From positions 1 to 64,000 of the forward strand of contig JAEWSC010000034.1 of NCBI GenBank assembly GCA_023398575.1: a DNA stretch of 64,000 nucleotides, given 5' to 3'. Below are positions 1 through 8,904 of this stretch, piece by piece. Every line of letters starts with the position of its first letter. Positions within the stretch are counted from its first letter, which is position 1. Source of the stretch: Bacillota bacterium (GTDB lineage: Bacteria > Bacillota > Clostridia > Christensenellales > Aristaeellaceae). Both the position numbers and the translations under genes were made by a program. The notes beneath the pieces were generated by a model. It was not told the DNA's origin, made no database searches, and was given only the letters and a program-made list of their open reading frames with translations.

Positions 1-152
1 ATTATTTGCGCACCCATCCGGAGGCCGTGCAGGAATACAGCGGGGTAAAGAGGCAAGCGGCACAGCTGTATCCCCAGGATATTGACAAGTATATCGAATA
101 CAAAAGCCCTTGCATCGAAAAAATCTACCGGCAATGCGGATTACTTGCCTAG
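1..152 (+). CDS. GrpB/UPF0157 family protein, C-terminal end (partial)
   Basis: The frame open from the window edge (codons from position 3) reads YLRTHPEAVQEYSGVKRQAA and ends at TAG 150-152. The pattern 'YLRTHPEA..EY...K..A....P.DI..YI..K...I..I' is the usual tail of GrpB-like (UPF0157) nucleotidyltransferase-fold proteins, which have the same RDYL...HP...EY..LK ending. The N-terminal part with the catalytic-type residues lies outside the window, so the function cannot be judged. Family assignment rests on about 48 residues; start and total length are unknown. Confidence 0.6.
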   Translation, partial: YLRTHPEAVQEYSGVKRQAAQLYPQDIDKYIEYKSPCIEKIYRQCGLLA

Positions 153-387
153 CAAAGATCATAAGATGCCACTTTCCCAAGGGAAGTTTCAGTGCCAGAC
201 CCCCCCGACTCATCCGCCTATTGCCTGCCGCTCTGACCCTAATGGCCATCACGGCGTTCGTGAAGAAAACCCACCAAAAACGCTCTTTGTCAGGCAGTTA
301 GTGGCATCCTGATATTTGGCATCATCGTAAATATCTTTAGGCGGTGAAAGGCTTAGCACGTTGGCAAGGTATTTCCCCGCAAAACGC

Positions 388-413
388 GAAAAGCCGCCCA
401 CACGGGGCGGCCG
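388..413 (-). terminator. Rho-independent terminator after the small ORF pair
   Basis: On the minus strand a GC-rich stem (GCCGCCCC, loop GTGT, GGGCGGC) is followed by TTTT. It sits about 40 bases after the stop of the 448-750 gene and would end that transcript. The stretch 153-387 holds no convincing gene. Confidence 0.6.
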
Positions 414-447
414 CTCAATTCTACGCTGCGTTTTGATTCAAAACCAA

Positions 448-750
448 CTATATAATAATACCTATCGTCATTCCCTGCATCTTCACAGAGTGGTGTTGCA
501 ACCTTGATTGAAAATGCTCAATTATTATGCTCTCCCATATTTCCTTCAAGCTTTTCCCCACAACGCGAGCGCGCTCGAACAATTCAACAGGTGAAGTGAA
601 CTGTTCGAGCCACGATCCATCTTCTGTACCTATATAGTACATTCCATGTGCTTCTGTAACCCAGTATATTTTCTGTTGATAGACAAGGGAAAAGTCAGCA
701 TGCCCGCTTATAAACCGCTCCTTCACACAAGGATAAGTAAAATCAAACAA
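448..750 (-). CDS. Small hypothetical protein, second of a related pair
   Basis: This is a 100-residue acidic-to-neutral protein without signal peptide or membrane segment. It contains SPVELFERARVVGKSLKEIW (about residues 53-72), a pattern also visible in shorter form in the upstream neighbour (FDGKSIKDI), so the two look like diverged tandem copies. A ribosome binding site GAGGAAG overlaps the end of the upstream gene, pointing to co-transcription. The start is uncertain: TTG at 750 is far from that site, and an in-frame CTG at 756 is closer. I do not recognise the family. Tandem small acidic paralogues are common among immunity-type proteins, but no toxin partner is visible, so I assign no function. 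Confidence 0.5.
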   Translation of the reverse strand: MFDFTYPCVKERFISGHADFSLVYQQKIYWVTEAHGMYYIGTEDGSWLEQFTSPVELFERARVVGKSLKEIWESIIIEHFQSRLQHHSVKMQGMTIGIII

Positions 751-771
751 ATCCAGGATGGTTACTTCCTC

Positions 772-984
772 TCATATGTCTTTTATGCTTTTTCCATCGA
801 ATGTTAGTTGATCTATCATCTGATGAACATTGGGATAAGCAACTTCAGAAAGGTGCGTAAAACATATACAGCTGCTGTCTGGCCTCTTTTCAATCGAATA
901 TACTGTGTCATGCAGCCTGAAGTTCATGTGCAATTGCTTGCAACTGGAAAATTTCGTACAAAAATCACTGTAGTTCAATTCCAT
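772..984 (-). CDS. Small hypothetical protein, first of a related pair
   Basis: This 70-residue cytoplasmic-looking protein starts at ATG 984, preceded by GAGGG at a good distance. It ends in FDGKSIKDI, which matches VGKSLKEIW inside the next gene downstream, and both carry a preceding stretch of alternating hydrophobic residues (VYSIEK / IYWVTE). The next gene begins 21 bases after its stop, so the two form a mini-operon. It may be truncated, because the partner continues for about 30 residues past the shared motif. No function can be assigned. Confidence 0.45.
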   Translation of the reverse strand: MELNYSDFCTKFSSCKQLHMNFRLHDTVYSIEKRPDSSCICFTHLSEVAYPNVHQMIDQLTFDGKSIKDI

Positions 985-1151
985 TTAAGGTCCCTCTTAT
1001 AAACTCGCTTTTTTTTATCAAGTTTCATTACATAAATCCACCCTATTATTGCCTTTTTTTTCCATTTATGCAATAGTGTAGAAGGCACGATTGCAAGTAA
1101 CTATTTCAGCGCTAACCAGCATCCTTTGAGAAACACGAAAGGAAAACACAC

Positions 1152-2135
1152 ATGAAAAGAAACCATTTTGGTCTTTTTTCTTCGTCACGTTTTGCCGCAA
1201 AAATTACACTATTGCTTATCCTTTCACTTTGTATTGTTTCATCGGGTATAACAATAGCGCACGCAGGCGGCGAAGTGCAAAGCAAGGTTCAAATTCCCGA
1301 TACACCGCAGCGCATTGCTATTTTTCCACTGTTTGCAGAAGAGATGCTGCTGCAAATGATAGGGTCTGACCGCATCGTAGGCATTTCACATGATTACTAT
1401 GAAAACGGTGAGGCCTACTCGCCTACGATGCCGCTGACTGAGCATATTCAGGGCGGACTCGGGATCGATCAAGCGGAAGGAATTCTTAGTCTTCAGCCTG
1501 ATCTTGTGGTACTGTAAAGAGAGAATTATTATGCTTATGAAACGCTTCTTCCGGCGCTTGAGCAGCATGACGTTTCCGTTTTGTTCGTAGAGTTACCGGA
1601 GAATTTTGATGATGTAAAGGATACGCTTGCGATGCTGGGAGAAGTTGTTGGCGCGGAGGATATGGCCGCTCAGATGGTTCGGAAGGTTGATGATGGGCTT
1701 GCGCAGCTTGCGAAAATTGTTGCAAACGTTCCCAAGGAGAAACGTGTGCGCGCAACCCATTACAAATACATGAACCCAGAATGCTATGTACCAGGCATAT
1801 ATGACGTGATTGCGCATGCCGCCGGTGTAGTCAGCGCAAGCGGCACAGCCCAAACAGCAATAAATGAAAAGCAATTAGCAGCGTGGAATCCTGATTTGAT
1901 TACGATCGACCCTATTAGTACAGATACGGATGGATCCATATACGACATCAGCAGTGATCATACAAAAAGTATCATCGCCAATCTACGAAAGAATCAGCAT
2001 CTTTCTTCTGTGCCGGCGATAAAAAGCAATCACATTTATCCACTTGGCATCCACCATTCGCAATTCATGGTGCAAAGTGCTATCGAGCTCGCGCGGCTTG
2101 CGTACCCTGATTTGTTTGTAATGCAAGGCGACTGA
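1152..2135 (+). pseudogene. ABC transporter solute-binding protein (FecB/BtuF-like), broken by an in-frame TAA
   Basis: An N-terminal signal peptide (KITLLLILSLCIVSSG, then AHA/GG) is followed by a typical type III periplasmic-binding-protein pattern: TPQRIAIFPLFAEEMLLQMI, then QAEGILSLQPDLVVL. Translation stops at TAA 1515-1517 and continues in the same frame as REN-YYAYETLLPALEQHDVSV and onward to a normal C-terminus (KSNHIYPLG..HHSQFMVQSAIELARLAYP). Full length would be about 327 codons, normal for FecB/TroA-like proteins of Fe-siderophore, haem or corrinoid importers. No permease or ATPase lies next to it, so it was an orphan binding protein. Only the single stop breaks it. A recent nonsense mutation is most likely; a sequencing error is possible. 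Confidence 0.8.
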
Positions 2136-2184
2136 GTGTATTCTTATCAGCCTTGATTTTACTAATAGCGGCACATAAGAAATG

Positions 2185-2223
2185 GCAGCGGTTATATGCG
2201 CGATTTGTGTATATAACCGCTGC
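2185..2223. terminator. Bidirectional terminator hairpin
   Basis: A perfect 13-base stem (GCAGCGGTTATAT at 2185-2197 and its complement at 2211-2223) lies between two convergent genes. It probably ends transcription from both sides. There is no strong T-run. Confidence 0.6.
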
Positions 2224-2236
2224 ATGTTCTTAACTA

Positions 2237-2953
2237 TCAGCAATTATAACTAGCTATGCATTTCGATCTTAACCTATTCTTCCATCCCAACAAGTGTTGT
2301 GTTTGAAATGATTCATCAAGTATAACCCCTTGATGCCAAGCATAGTAATCCCATTCTCGCGGATCGTATGGTCTTAGGCTGCCATAACCGTTTTTGCCTG
2401 AGAATGAGTAAACCATATTGTTACCAGCATATACACCACCGTGTCCTACCTTTGTTATGTCTTCGGGATCCTTCTCCCCAAGAATCATGCCTGGCACGAA
2501 CGAATCACCAGCTCCTATGCTGTCAATTGTCCCCCAAACAATGGCGTTTGCTTTCAGCTGCTGTTTATTAATGTTGGTTTTAGGATTCTGTGAAGATGGT
2601 CGGCCCCAGAAAATTGACGTCATATCACCATGCCCGACATTTCTGGGAAGGTTGGTTATAGCATCGTCAATGAAGCTTGCGCAGCCAGTATCATCAGAAC
2701 TCCTTGTGCAGTCCGTTTTGTTTTCTACCAAACGAGCAAGATTCTTAAGAAACGCACTAACGGTAATAACTGAGCTATTGCTTTTGTTCGCAGTTGAATA
2801 AGCTTGTATTTTTTGCTTCACCGGTGCTGCAAGAAGTGCTCTTCCACGCGCTTCCATGGCAGCAATGTATTGGGGATCATTATACTGCGGTATTGCTCCA
2901 CTAGGGTCATGCAAGCTAAGTCGGTGCCTGCTCTTTACTCCTTGTACACCCAC
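2237..2953 (-). CDS. NlpC/P60-like cysteine peptidase domain protein (possibly N-terminally truncated)
   Basis: The middle contains GCASFIDDAI (candidate Cys nucleophile) and the C-terminal part KVGHGGVYAGNNMVYSFSG, the pattern of the catalytic-His strand in NlpC/P60-type enzymes (GHVGIYVGNG..), followed by a Trp-rich end (DPREWDYYAWHQGVIL). Such proteins hydrolyse peptide bonds in cell-wall peptides. No signal peptide is seen. The open frame begins with GTG at 2953 inside the acetyltransferase gene, and no clean binding site supports that start, so either the start is internal (Met near residue 33) or the N-terminus has been lost. Two extra cysteines (TDC, TGC) lie near the proposed active site. 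Family membership is likely but not certain. Confidence 0.55.
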   Translation of the reverse strand: MGVQGVKSRHRLSLHDPSGAIPQYNDPQYIAAMEARGRALLAAPVKQKIQAYSTANKSNSSVITVSAFLKNLARLVENKTDCTRSSDDTGCASFIDDAITNLPRNVGHGDMTSIFWGRPSSQNPKTNINKQQLKANAIVWGTIDSIGAGDSFVPGMILGEKDPEDITKVGHGGVYAGNNMVYSFSGKNGYGSLRPYDPREWDYYAWHQGVILDESFQTQHLLGWKNRLRSKCIASYNC

Positions 2954-3432
2954 TCCATCACATAAAAATCCATGCCGCTTCTTTTATGCTTCACTTCTTT
3001 CTCCACAACAAACCCCATTTTCTCATACAGACGCATCGCCCGCTTATTAAAGCGGGCCACCGTCAGCCGCAGCCTTTTTGCACCCAGCCGTTCCCTGGCA
3101 TAGGCCATGCCGCATTCCATAAAAGCCATCCCCAGGCCCGCGCCGCACAGATCCGGCCTCAACCCTAGCCCAATATCCAGCGCATCCAGCGCATCCGCCT
3201 CATACGCATCATTTTCTACTGTCGGTATCCGCGCCGAGGCTCCATAACAAAAGTAACCGGTCAGCCGCTGGTCCTCCATAAGGCAGGCGACATAGTCCCC
3301 ACCCATCAGCTCGCTGACGGCCTCCCCACTTCCATCAAAGCTGTATATTGCATACTCCCCCGGATATTGCCAGCCGCTGATCTCTTCCGCCGCCGATAAG
3401 GACATCGGCACTATTTGAAACATATCCAACAC
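2935..3432 (-). CDS. GNAT family N-acetyltransferase
   Basis: This 165-residue single-domain protein shows the GNAT core: LDIGLGLRPDLCGAGLGMAF corresponds to the acetyl-CoA binding motif A (V..R.(Q)G.G), followed by RLRLTVARFNKRAMRLYEKMGF, the usual strand 5-helix-'YEK.GF' ending. It would transfer an acetyl group from acetyl-CoA to an amine; the substrate is unknown. The C-terminus overlaps the start region of the peptidase-like ORF by 19 bases. The size is normal for the family. Confidence 0.85.
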   Translation of the reverse strand: MLDMFQIVPMSLSAAEEISGWQYPGEYAIYSFDGSGEAVSELMGGDYVACLMEDQRLTGYFCYGASARIPTVENDAYEADALDALDIGLGLRPDLCGAGLGMAFMECGMAYARERLGAKRLRLTVARFNKRAMRLYEKMGFVVEKEVKHKRSGMDFYVMEWVYKE

Positions 3433-4017
3433 CCCGTATCATATGTAGTCCACATCAATTGCTCAACTCTCATTTCCTCATCCACCCGCTTCTATCCTTC
3501 TTCCCGGGTCATGCTCCCCTCTCCATCTGGTTCAATTGCCATGCTGATGCACTGCCGCTTGTGCATCCAACCTCAAAAATGCTTCCTTGTCGGGCCAGCC
3601 TGCATTCCTATAAACGATTCACAACAATATGCAGCTTTATCCAAAGAATAACTCGCCCATATGAGAACAGAGGGACATTTCATTTGGTTTGCATGTCTTG
3701 TAACATGAAACCGAAGGAATCGTCCCTGTGTTTTGATCAACCTAATTTGTATACTCTTGGAATAATTTCACAATGCAATATCGTTAATTCATAGTGAAGG
3801 AAACAATCAGGCAGGTCTCTATCCTGTGGAGATGAAGTCAAAAACCCTCTTTAGGTTAGCTGTCCTTGCATATGCTTTTGCATTTCCAAGCAGTGTATGG
3901 CCCTATGTTGATTACTTATAATATTCTGCACCTGAGCACAGAGAACCGGTGGTTCGTAAAACCAGATTCCTCAGTCCATTTCAGCGCACCCACTAACCCT
4001 GTTTGGAGGTGTATCCA
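3433..4017. other. Gene-poor stretch with one REP-like hairpin
   Basis: No supportable coding region was found on either strand. The only structure is a long imperfect palindrome at 3667-3731: outer arms ACAGAGGGAC and GTCCCTGTGT (8 of 10 pairs), inner arms GGTTTGCATGT and ACATGAAACC. It looks like a single REP-type palindromic unit. The remainder appears featureless. Confidence 0.4.
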
Positions 4018-4688
4018 GTGCTCAAAAGATTTTTTTGTATCCTGTTCATCCTAATACTAGCTATCTCTGCCATGCCGGCAAAAGCAAGCGAAAGGGTGAT
4101 ACCCGATCCAGTTTCATCCTTCTTTGACACCCCTGAATGGGAGGGATATCAATGCGTTTCTTCGCTTGTACATGATGAAGGGAATGGCGGAATGGGTACC
4201 GCTGCTCTGATCATGCGCAAAGACAGTCTTGATGTGCTCTGCATTTTTCATATAAAGGGTGGAAGGTGGGAACTTGTTGTAAAAAACGACAGCATTCTAC
4301 CAAGAACAGACCTACTCCCGATACAATTTGATCTGAAGATCCAAATTGGGTAAGCGTAATGTATAACCGTGGTTCTTACTGGGAATTTCTTAGGTTTTAT
4401 CGCAGAGGGAGCACATTTCTAGACAGGCCGCTTGTTTGGAGCTTTAGTAGGTATGGCATCTACAGTGATCCCTTTGATCCTTTATTTGATAGGTTTGGTA
4501 TTGGTGCGGATATTGTGGAGGATGGACTGTTCTATCTTGATCAGTCTCTTCATGGAGAGGATGTTTATACAAATCTGCCCTTATACAGCACATGGGATAT
4601 CGATCTTCGGAATATCAGCTATGAGGATATTCCAAAGACGTACACACAGGTTCTTGCGCAAATGTCAGAAAAGTCTCAAACTAGATAA
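4018..4688 (+). pseudogene. Secreted protein of unknown function, frameshifted
   Basis: The start is GTG 4018, seven bases after GGAGGT (4005-4010). It gives a clear signal peptide (MLKRFFCILFILILAISAMPAKA). The first frame runs to TAA near 4351, but from about 4336 the next frame continues the protein without a gap: QFDL, then EDPNWVSVMYNRGSYWEFLR, to a stop at 4688. A one-base deletion in the Leu codon (CT_ GAA) explains this. The rejoined product is about 223 residues, aromatic and acidic, with no domain I recognise. It is followed after 140 bases by another secreted protein gene. The start of the second frame (ATG 4359) has no binding site, which supports a broken gene over two genes. Confidence 0.7.
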
Positions 4689-4825
4689 GGCCGGCTTGAT
4701 GGCTCTGTCCTATGGTTGCTCCATCTAACGATTGTTGGCCTTTGGTTTTGTTCGATCTTACTGTTTCATAATCATGACTCTTTCCCAGGCTTTCACGAAT
4801 CAATAAACATGGAGGTATAATTGTT

Positions 4826-6133
4826 ATGAAAAAATCATTGGTATCTGTAATGGCAGTATTTTTTGTAATGTTGTTTGCACATGTCGCCCTTGCACAGACC
4901 GCAGCCATTCATTCAGGCGCTGCGGAGGGTGCTGCATTTTTTGATAGCAATAAAGATGTGCCTATCGGAACCTATTACGATGGCACCCTTGTGGAAGTAC
5001 TACATTCGCAGGATGAGTGGTCCTTGATTAGTATCAGCGATACCTTATCATCCATGGAAGGCTATGTCCGATCGAAAGATCTGGATACATCCATGGAGGC
5101 AGTCACCGGGTATCATGAAATTCAATTAGGTTTGGTTACAAGCTCCATAGATACGAGGGTTCCTTATTATGCAGGCCCTGGCGATCAAGCTGATGTGCTG
5201 GGCTATCTGCCCAATCAAGCAAAAATCAGGGTGTTTGGCAAGTATGCAGAATACTACCATGTGGCTTTTGCGAATAAGACCTGCTTTATCTCTGCCAATA
5301 ACTTACTGCTTGCGGATGCTGTTTTGCCCGATATCTATGGCGGCATCCCAGAAATCGGTTATCTGTACCTTGACAGGCAACAGGTCGAGCCACCGGTATT
5401 AAAAGCATACCCTGCGGAGGATGCCATGACCATAGAGCATCCCTGGCTGTCAGTACAGCCAAAGAATTCCTTATCCTATCCGATAGAATTACTCGCCGAT
5501 CTTGGCGATTGGTATCAGGTTCGTGTAATGGATGAGTTTGGCTGCGGCTTCATGAAAAAAAGCTGCTTTAGCAATAAAATTCTCCTGGATGATTTGTTTT
5601 TAAGCGATACGCTGGCCTTGACATCCGGAGCATATCAAACGGGAAATGATATCAAATCAGGACTGTATACCTTTGCTCTTAAAAAGGATGATTCCGGTTT
5701 ACTCACCATCAGCAGTTCGCAAAACGCTTATGACAAAAGCTTGCAAGCCACCGGACCCTCCGCCTATACCCTATACATCCCCCTGGATGCATCCCTTCGC
5801 CTGGAAGGGGACGGAACCTTGACGCCCATGCGCCAAGCGCCCGTTCTTACAGAGGAGAACGGATATCAATATACCGGAAACGGTATGTTTTATGTTGCGT
5901 CTCAATTTCCCAAATTCAACTACAATCAAACCGGGGTTACGTATACATTCACTGTGGCTGACCAAAGTAGCAGTGGGGTTGTTATTCGATACGATTTGCT
6001 TGGCAATGAGTTGGAACGCCGTATCCTTGCGCCAGGAGAAAAGTACGAAGCCAATCAAATCGCGTTGTATGATTCCACTTTTGTTGAGATCCAGAATTGC
6101 GTGCTGACGATTTATTACTCACATAATGGATAA
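4826..6133 (+). CDS. Secreted SH3-like (bacterial SH3) domain protein
   Basis: ATG 4826 follows GGAGG and gives a signal peptide (KKSLVSVMAVFFVMLFAHVALA). The mature protein carries several SH3b-like modules: residues about 30-90 (DGTLVEVLHSQDEWSLISIS ... GYVRSKDL), about 95-155 (RVPYYAGPGDQADVLGYLPN ... FGKYAEYYHV), and a third near 190-250 (GDWYQVRV ... GFMKKSC). The last 180 residues are a separate beta-rich region without a known name (SGLYTFALKKDDSG...). SH3b modules usually bind cell-wall peptides, so the protein probably acts at the outer surface. No catalytic domain is present. It ends at a strong terminator shared with the convergent lysin gene. Confidence 0.75.
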   Translation: MKKSLVSVMAVFFVMLFAHVALAQTAAIHSGAAEGAAFFDSNKDVPIGTYYDGTLVEVLHSQDEWSLISISDTLSSMEGYVRSKDLDTSMEAVTGYHEIQLGLVTSSIDTRVPYYAGPGDQADVLGYLPNQAKIRVFGKYAEYYHVAFANKTCFISANNLLLADAVLPDIYGGIPEIGYLYLDRQQVEPPVLKAYPAEDAMTIEHPWLSVQPKNSLSYPIELLADLGDWYQVRVMDEFGCGFMKKSCFSNKILLDDLFLSDTLALTSGAYQTGNDIKSGLYTFALKKDDSGLLTISSSQNAYDKSLQATGPSAYTLYIPLDASLRLEGDGTLTPMRQAPVLTEENGYQYTGNGMFYVASQFPKFNYNQTGVTYTFTVADQSSSGVVIRYDLLGNELERRILAPGEKYEANQIALYDSTFVEIQNCVLTIYYSHNG

Positions 6134-6142
6134 TATGAAAAA

Positions 6143-6183
6143 CCGGGAGCTGCTGTTCGCTCATTGGAAGCAGCAGCCCCCGG
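6143..6183. terminator. Bidirectional terminator between SH3-like protein and lysin genes
   Basis: The arms CCGGGAGCTGCTG and CAGCAGCCCCCGG enclose a 15-base loop; A-rich sequence lies on the left and T-rich on the right. The stops of the two convergent genes flank it directly. Confidence 0.75.
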
Positions 6184-6187
6184 TGGT

Positions 6188-7786
6188 TTACATGCCCACA
6201 GGCTTAACGAAGCCTAGCAAGGTTACACCACTAGCCAAATTGTTAAGATCCATTTCACGACGTGTAAGCGATGAAGAACCGTCATAGTTTCCATCAACAA
6301 CCATGCACTTGGTACTAGATATTTCCTCCACAACGATGCCTGTGTGGGAGACTGTATCTGATCCAGATTTCGTGTAGAATATGTAACCAAGAGACGGAGT
6401 CTGGATCGCGGTGGCGCCTAAGGCCCCCCATCCACCGGTACAGTTTGTATCTGTTACCCAACTATTTCCCGGTACCAGACAGGCTTGTGTCACGCACCAG
6501 TTCACGAACCATTGGCACCAATCATCTACCATGCCAAAATCAGCCTTGCTCGTCCCTCTACCATACCAGAACTCCGCAATATCTGCCAGTAATCGTGCCT
6601 TGGTTACAGCAGTAGAGGTAATCAGATTACTCATAGTGTATCCAACATTGCTCGGCTTAAAGCCGTAGTATGTTTGATGCCAATCAGCGTTCGATGTTGT
6701 CATGTAGCCAATTGGCGCATTTAAAGGATATCGGCCCAATAGGGTGCCTGAGGCACTCATGCTAGCACGTACTGCAGTTTCAACAGCATTGACATACCCG
6801 GTGCGTAACATGTCATCCTCTCCGCCACCCCCATCAGTGCGTACAAGCACAACATCATCCACATATGCGGATACTCCCGTATCAACCGGATCATTGCCCC
6901 CGTGGATATATACGCAATAATTTGAGCTGGCTGTAGCCGGAACGGTAAATCTGTATTGCTGCCTTCTGTATCCGCCATTGTCAGGCATTTGGCTCAAAAG
7001 AGATGGCCCATGAACCTTTTGATTAACGCCATTCGTATCGGTGTAGCTGTATCCGGCCCATACATCCAATCGGCCGCTGCGCTTGGCAAAGAACGAAAGG
7101 ATATACTCCTTGCCAGGCACAAGGTTCACATCTTGGCAAGTGTACTGCATGCCGGCGGTTGACTTGTAAGGGAACCTTAAGCAGCGTGTACCTTCCTTCG
7201 CGTTGGTGCTGTCGGTGACAATGCTCGTAAGTGTATAGAATCTCCAAGCTTCAGCGGTCTCAAACTTACCATTCGTAAGGTGGTTGTAACCGGTCGGATG
7301 AGGGCCGGGATCCGGAAGCGGAGGGATGTATTCTTCGCCCCACAGTTCCACATTGTCAATCCATGCAGTGGTCGTATCACCAGCATTCCCGCCTGAAAGG
7401 ATGAACAGCCCGATCGTTGACGAGGTTGCGTTACTTGGAACCGTGAATGACCAGGACTGTCGAGTGTATGATCCTGTCACGGTGTTTAGCATTGAAGGCG
7501 CATGAACTGTCTGCGAGACTCCGTTTGCGTCTTTGTAATCATATGCCGCCCATACATCCATGCGTCCTGTGCGTTTGGCCCAGAAATATAGTTCGTATCG
7601 GGCCCCCCTTACAACATTTATCACTTGAAAGGTTCGCTGTAATCCGCCCATAGACTGATTGATGAAGCGTAGACACCGCGAGCCAGTCAAAGCATTACCA
7701 TCACTGACAATTCCTGCGGGCGCAACTGGAATCCAAGTTCCACCGATCTCAAAATTGCCATCTACCACTACATTTTTGGTTGCCAT
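6188..7786 (-). CDS. Phage-type lysin: two carbohydrate-binding modules plus C-terminal CHAP domain
   Basis: This 532-residue protein has no signal peptide. Residues about 5-150 and 165-320 are two copies of a CBM4/9-like beta-sandwich repeat (for example VWAAYDYKDANGVSQTVHAP and VWAGYSYTDTNGVNQKVHGP; TTAWIDNVELW and VSAYVDDVVLV). After a Gly/Asp linker comes a CHAP amidase/peptidase domain: DDWCQWFVNWC with the candidate Cys, and SHTGIVVEE with the candidate His. It would cut peptidoglycan after binding wall sugar. Lack of a secretion signal and its position beside phage sigma-like regulators suggest an endolysin or virion lysin left from a prophage. ATG 7786 follows AAAGGAG. Confidence 0.75.
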   Translation of the reverse strand: MATKNVVVDGNFEIGGTWIPVAPAGIVSDGNALTGSRCLRFINQSMGGLQRTFQVINVVRGARYELYFWAKRTGRMDVWAAYDYKDANGVSQTVHAPSMLNTVTGSYTRQSWSFTVPSNATSSTIGLFILSGGNAGDTTTAWIDNVELWGEEYIPPLPDPGPHPTGYNHLTNGKFETAEAWRFYTLTSIVTDSTNAKEGTRCLRFPYKSTAGMQYTCQDVNLVPGKEYILSFFAKRSGRLDVWAGYSYTDTNGVNQKVHGPSLLSQMPDNGGYRRQQYRFTVPATASSNYCVYIHGGNDPVDTGVSAYVDDVVLVRTDGGGGEDDMLRTGYVNAVETAVRASMSASGTLLGRYPLNAPIGYMTTSNADWHQTYYGFKPSNVGYTMSNLITSTAVTKARLLADIAEFWYGRGTSKADFGMVDDWCQWFVNWCVTQACLVPGNSWVTDTNCTGGWGALGATAIQTPSLGYIFYTKSGSDTVSHTGIVVEEISSTKCMVVDGNYDGSSSLTRREMDLNNLASGVTLLGFVKPVGM

Positions 7787-7951
7787 TATTTTTCTCCTTT
7801 TGTTGTTTTATTCTTGCAGCTGGTTTGCTGGCCAGCATTTCCTTCTGCTGGTCTTAGTGTAGTTCACTTTCCTCCAAAAAGGGAGTGAAGAGCTAGTGCC
7901 GATATAGTGAAGATTTGAGGAAAATCTGGTCAGCGCCTTTGGGGTATGTTT

Positions 7952-8323
7952 TTATATGAATTGGGGGTAAGCGTTCTGCTCCTGTGTAAACCTGACAATT
8001 TTACTCATGGCTCGCTGCTGATAGGTTTTGAGGGTCCTTTCTGATTTGGCATAGTCTTCTCCCCATATGCCCTTATACTCGACCGCAATGCGCGGCCAAT
8101 CGATTCCGTCAATTAAATGCCGCTTGATTACATATGCTTCATCTTCATTTAGTAAAAGAAGCCAGCTATCAATAAGCGCAATTTGTCTCTCCAGGGAACT
8201 TATATGATTTACCTTTGTTGTATTAGCAAGCTGCAAATTGTTGTCATAGCAGGAATGGAAGATCCGCGCTTCTGCCTCCAAGGAGCGGCGTTTCTTAATG
8301 AACTGTTTCATGCTGTCTTCCAC
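7952..8323 (-). CDS. Phage sigma-factor-like late transcription regulator
   Basis: This 123-residue protein has a helical N-terminus and a C-terminal sigma-70 region-4-like helix-turn-helix: LLNEDEAYVIKRHLIDGIDW, then WPRIAVEYK ... YAKSERTLKTYQQRAMSKIV. This is the layout of ArpU/RinA-type phage regulators that switch on late genes. GTG 8323 is about eight bases from an AGGAGG sequence and seems the better start; ATG 8311 is the alternative. It lies 168 bases after a second protein of the same kind, in the same direction. The late genes it would normally control are missing, apart from the lysin downstream. Confidence 0.6.
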   Translation of the reverse strand: MEDSMKQFIKKRRSLEAEARIFHSCYDNNLQLANTTKVNHISSLERQIALIDSWLLLLNEDEAYVIKRHLIDGIDWPRIAVEYKGIWGEDYAKSERTLKTYQQRAMSKIVRFTQEQNAYPQFI

Positions 8324-8490
8324 AAACTAGGCCTCCTCTCATTTGTGCCTTTGTTATCATGCATTTAGCTTTACTCGTGCTGGCCCTGTAGATAGGAGTG
8401 GCATTTTATGTCCACGAATTTCTCAATCAAATATCTCAAAATAATATCAACTACAATTGTTTTCAATGATATATTTTCATGTTATTCATG

Positions 8491-8904
8491 CTACGAGATA
8501 CGACTCCCCTCTCCCCCCACCACCTTCTTCCTCCTCCCCCTGACCGTCCTGTCCGTCAGCTCCATCTGCTCAGCGATCCGCTCATCCGTCCAGCCGGCGC
8601 CATAGTAATATCGCAAGATCGCCCGGTCGGTGCCGTCCTTCACCTCCGTCAGCATTTTCTCAAACTGCATCAAAAGATCTACCGCCTCCTGCTTTTTATC
8701 CAGCAGTACCTTTTCATAGGCGTCCACCTGCTGGTTTTGTGCCGCGTCGGGCCGGTTGGTGCCCCTGGGCATGCCGTTCATGCCAGAGGACGCCAGCGGC
8801 TTGGGTCCACCGATGGAGCCAAGCCGTGCAATCTGCTGCTCAATGGCCGCCATCTCCCGCACCGCATACCGGCAGGCCTCGCATAGCTGCCTGGGTGTCA
8901 TCAT
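8491..8904 (-). CDS. Phage sigma-factor-like regulator (DUF1492/RinA-like)
   Basis: This 137-residue protein has a coiled helical N-terminus (QLCEACRYAVREMAAIEQQI, and YEKVLLDKKQEAVDLLMQFE) and a C-terminal region-4-like helix-turn-helix: GTDRAILRYYYGAGWTDERI followed by AEQMELTDRTVRGRRKKV. DUF1492/ArpU-type phage activators have this form and size. A strong GGAGGAGGAG site precedes ATG 8904. It lies between the primase gene and the second sigma-like gene, the normal place for a late-gene switch in temperate phages of Bacillota. Confidence 0.7.
   Translation of the reverse strand: MMTPRQLCEACRYAVREMAAIEQQIARLGSIGGPKPLASSGMNGMPRGTNRPDAAQNQQVDAYEKVLLDKKQEAVDLLMQFEKMLTEVKDGTDRAILRYYYGAGWTDERIAEQMELTDRTVRGRRKKVVGGEGSRIS

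Noticed and set aside
1515..1517. Programmed readthrough or recoding at the TAA in the binding-protein gene
   Set aside because: The stop is TAA, not TGA or TAG, with no selenocysteine-type hairpin seen, and the position is not a cysteine-like site in the family. A nonsense mutation or sequence error is simpler.
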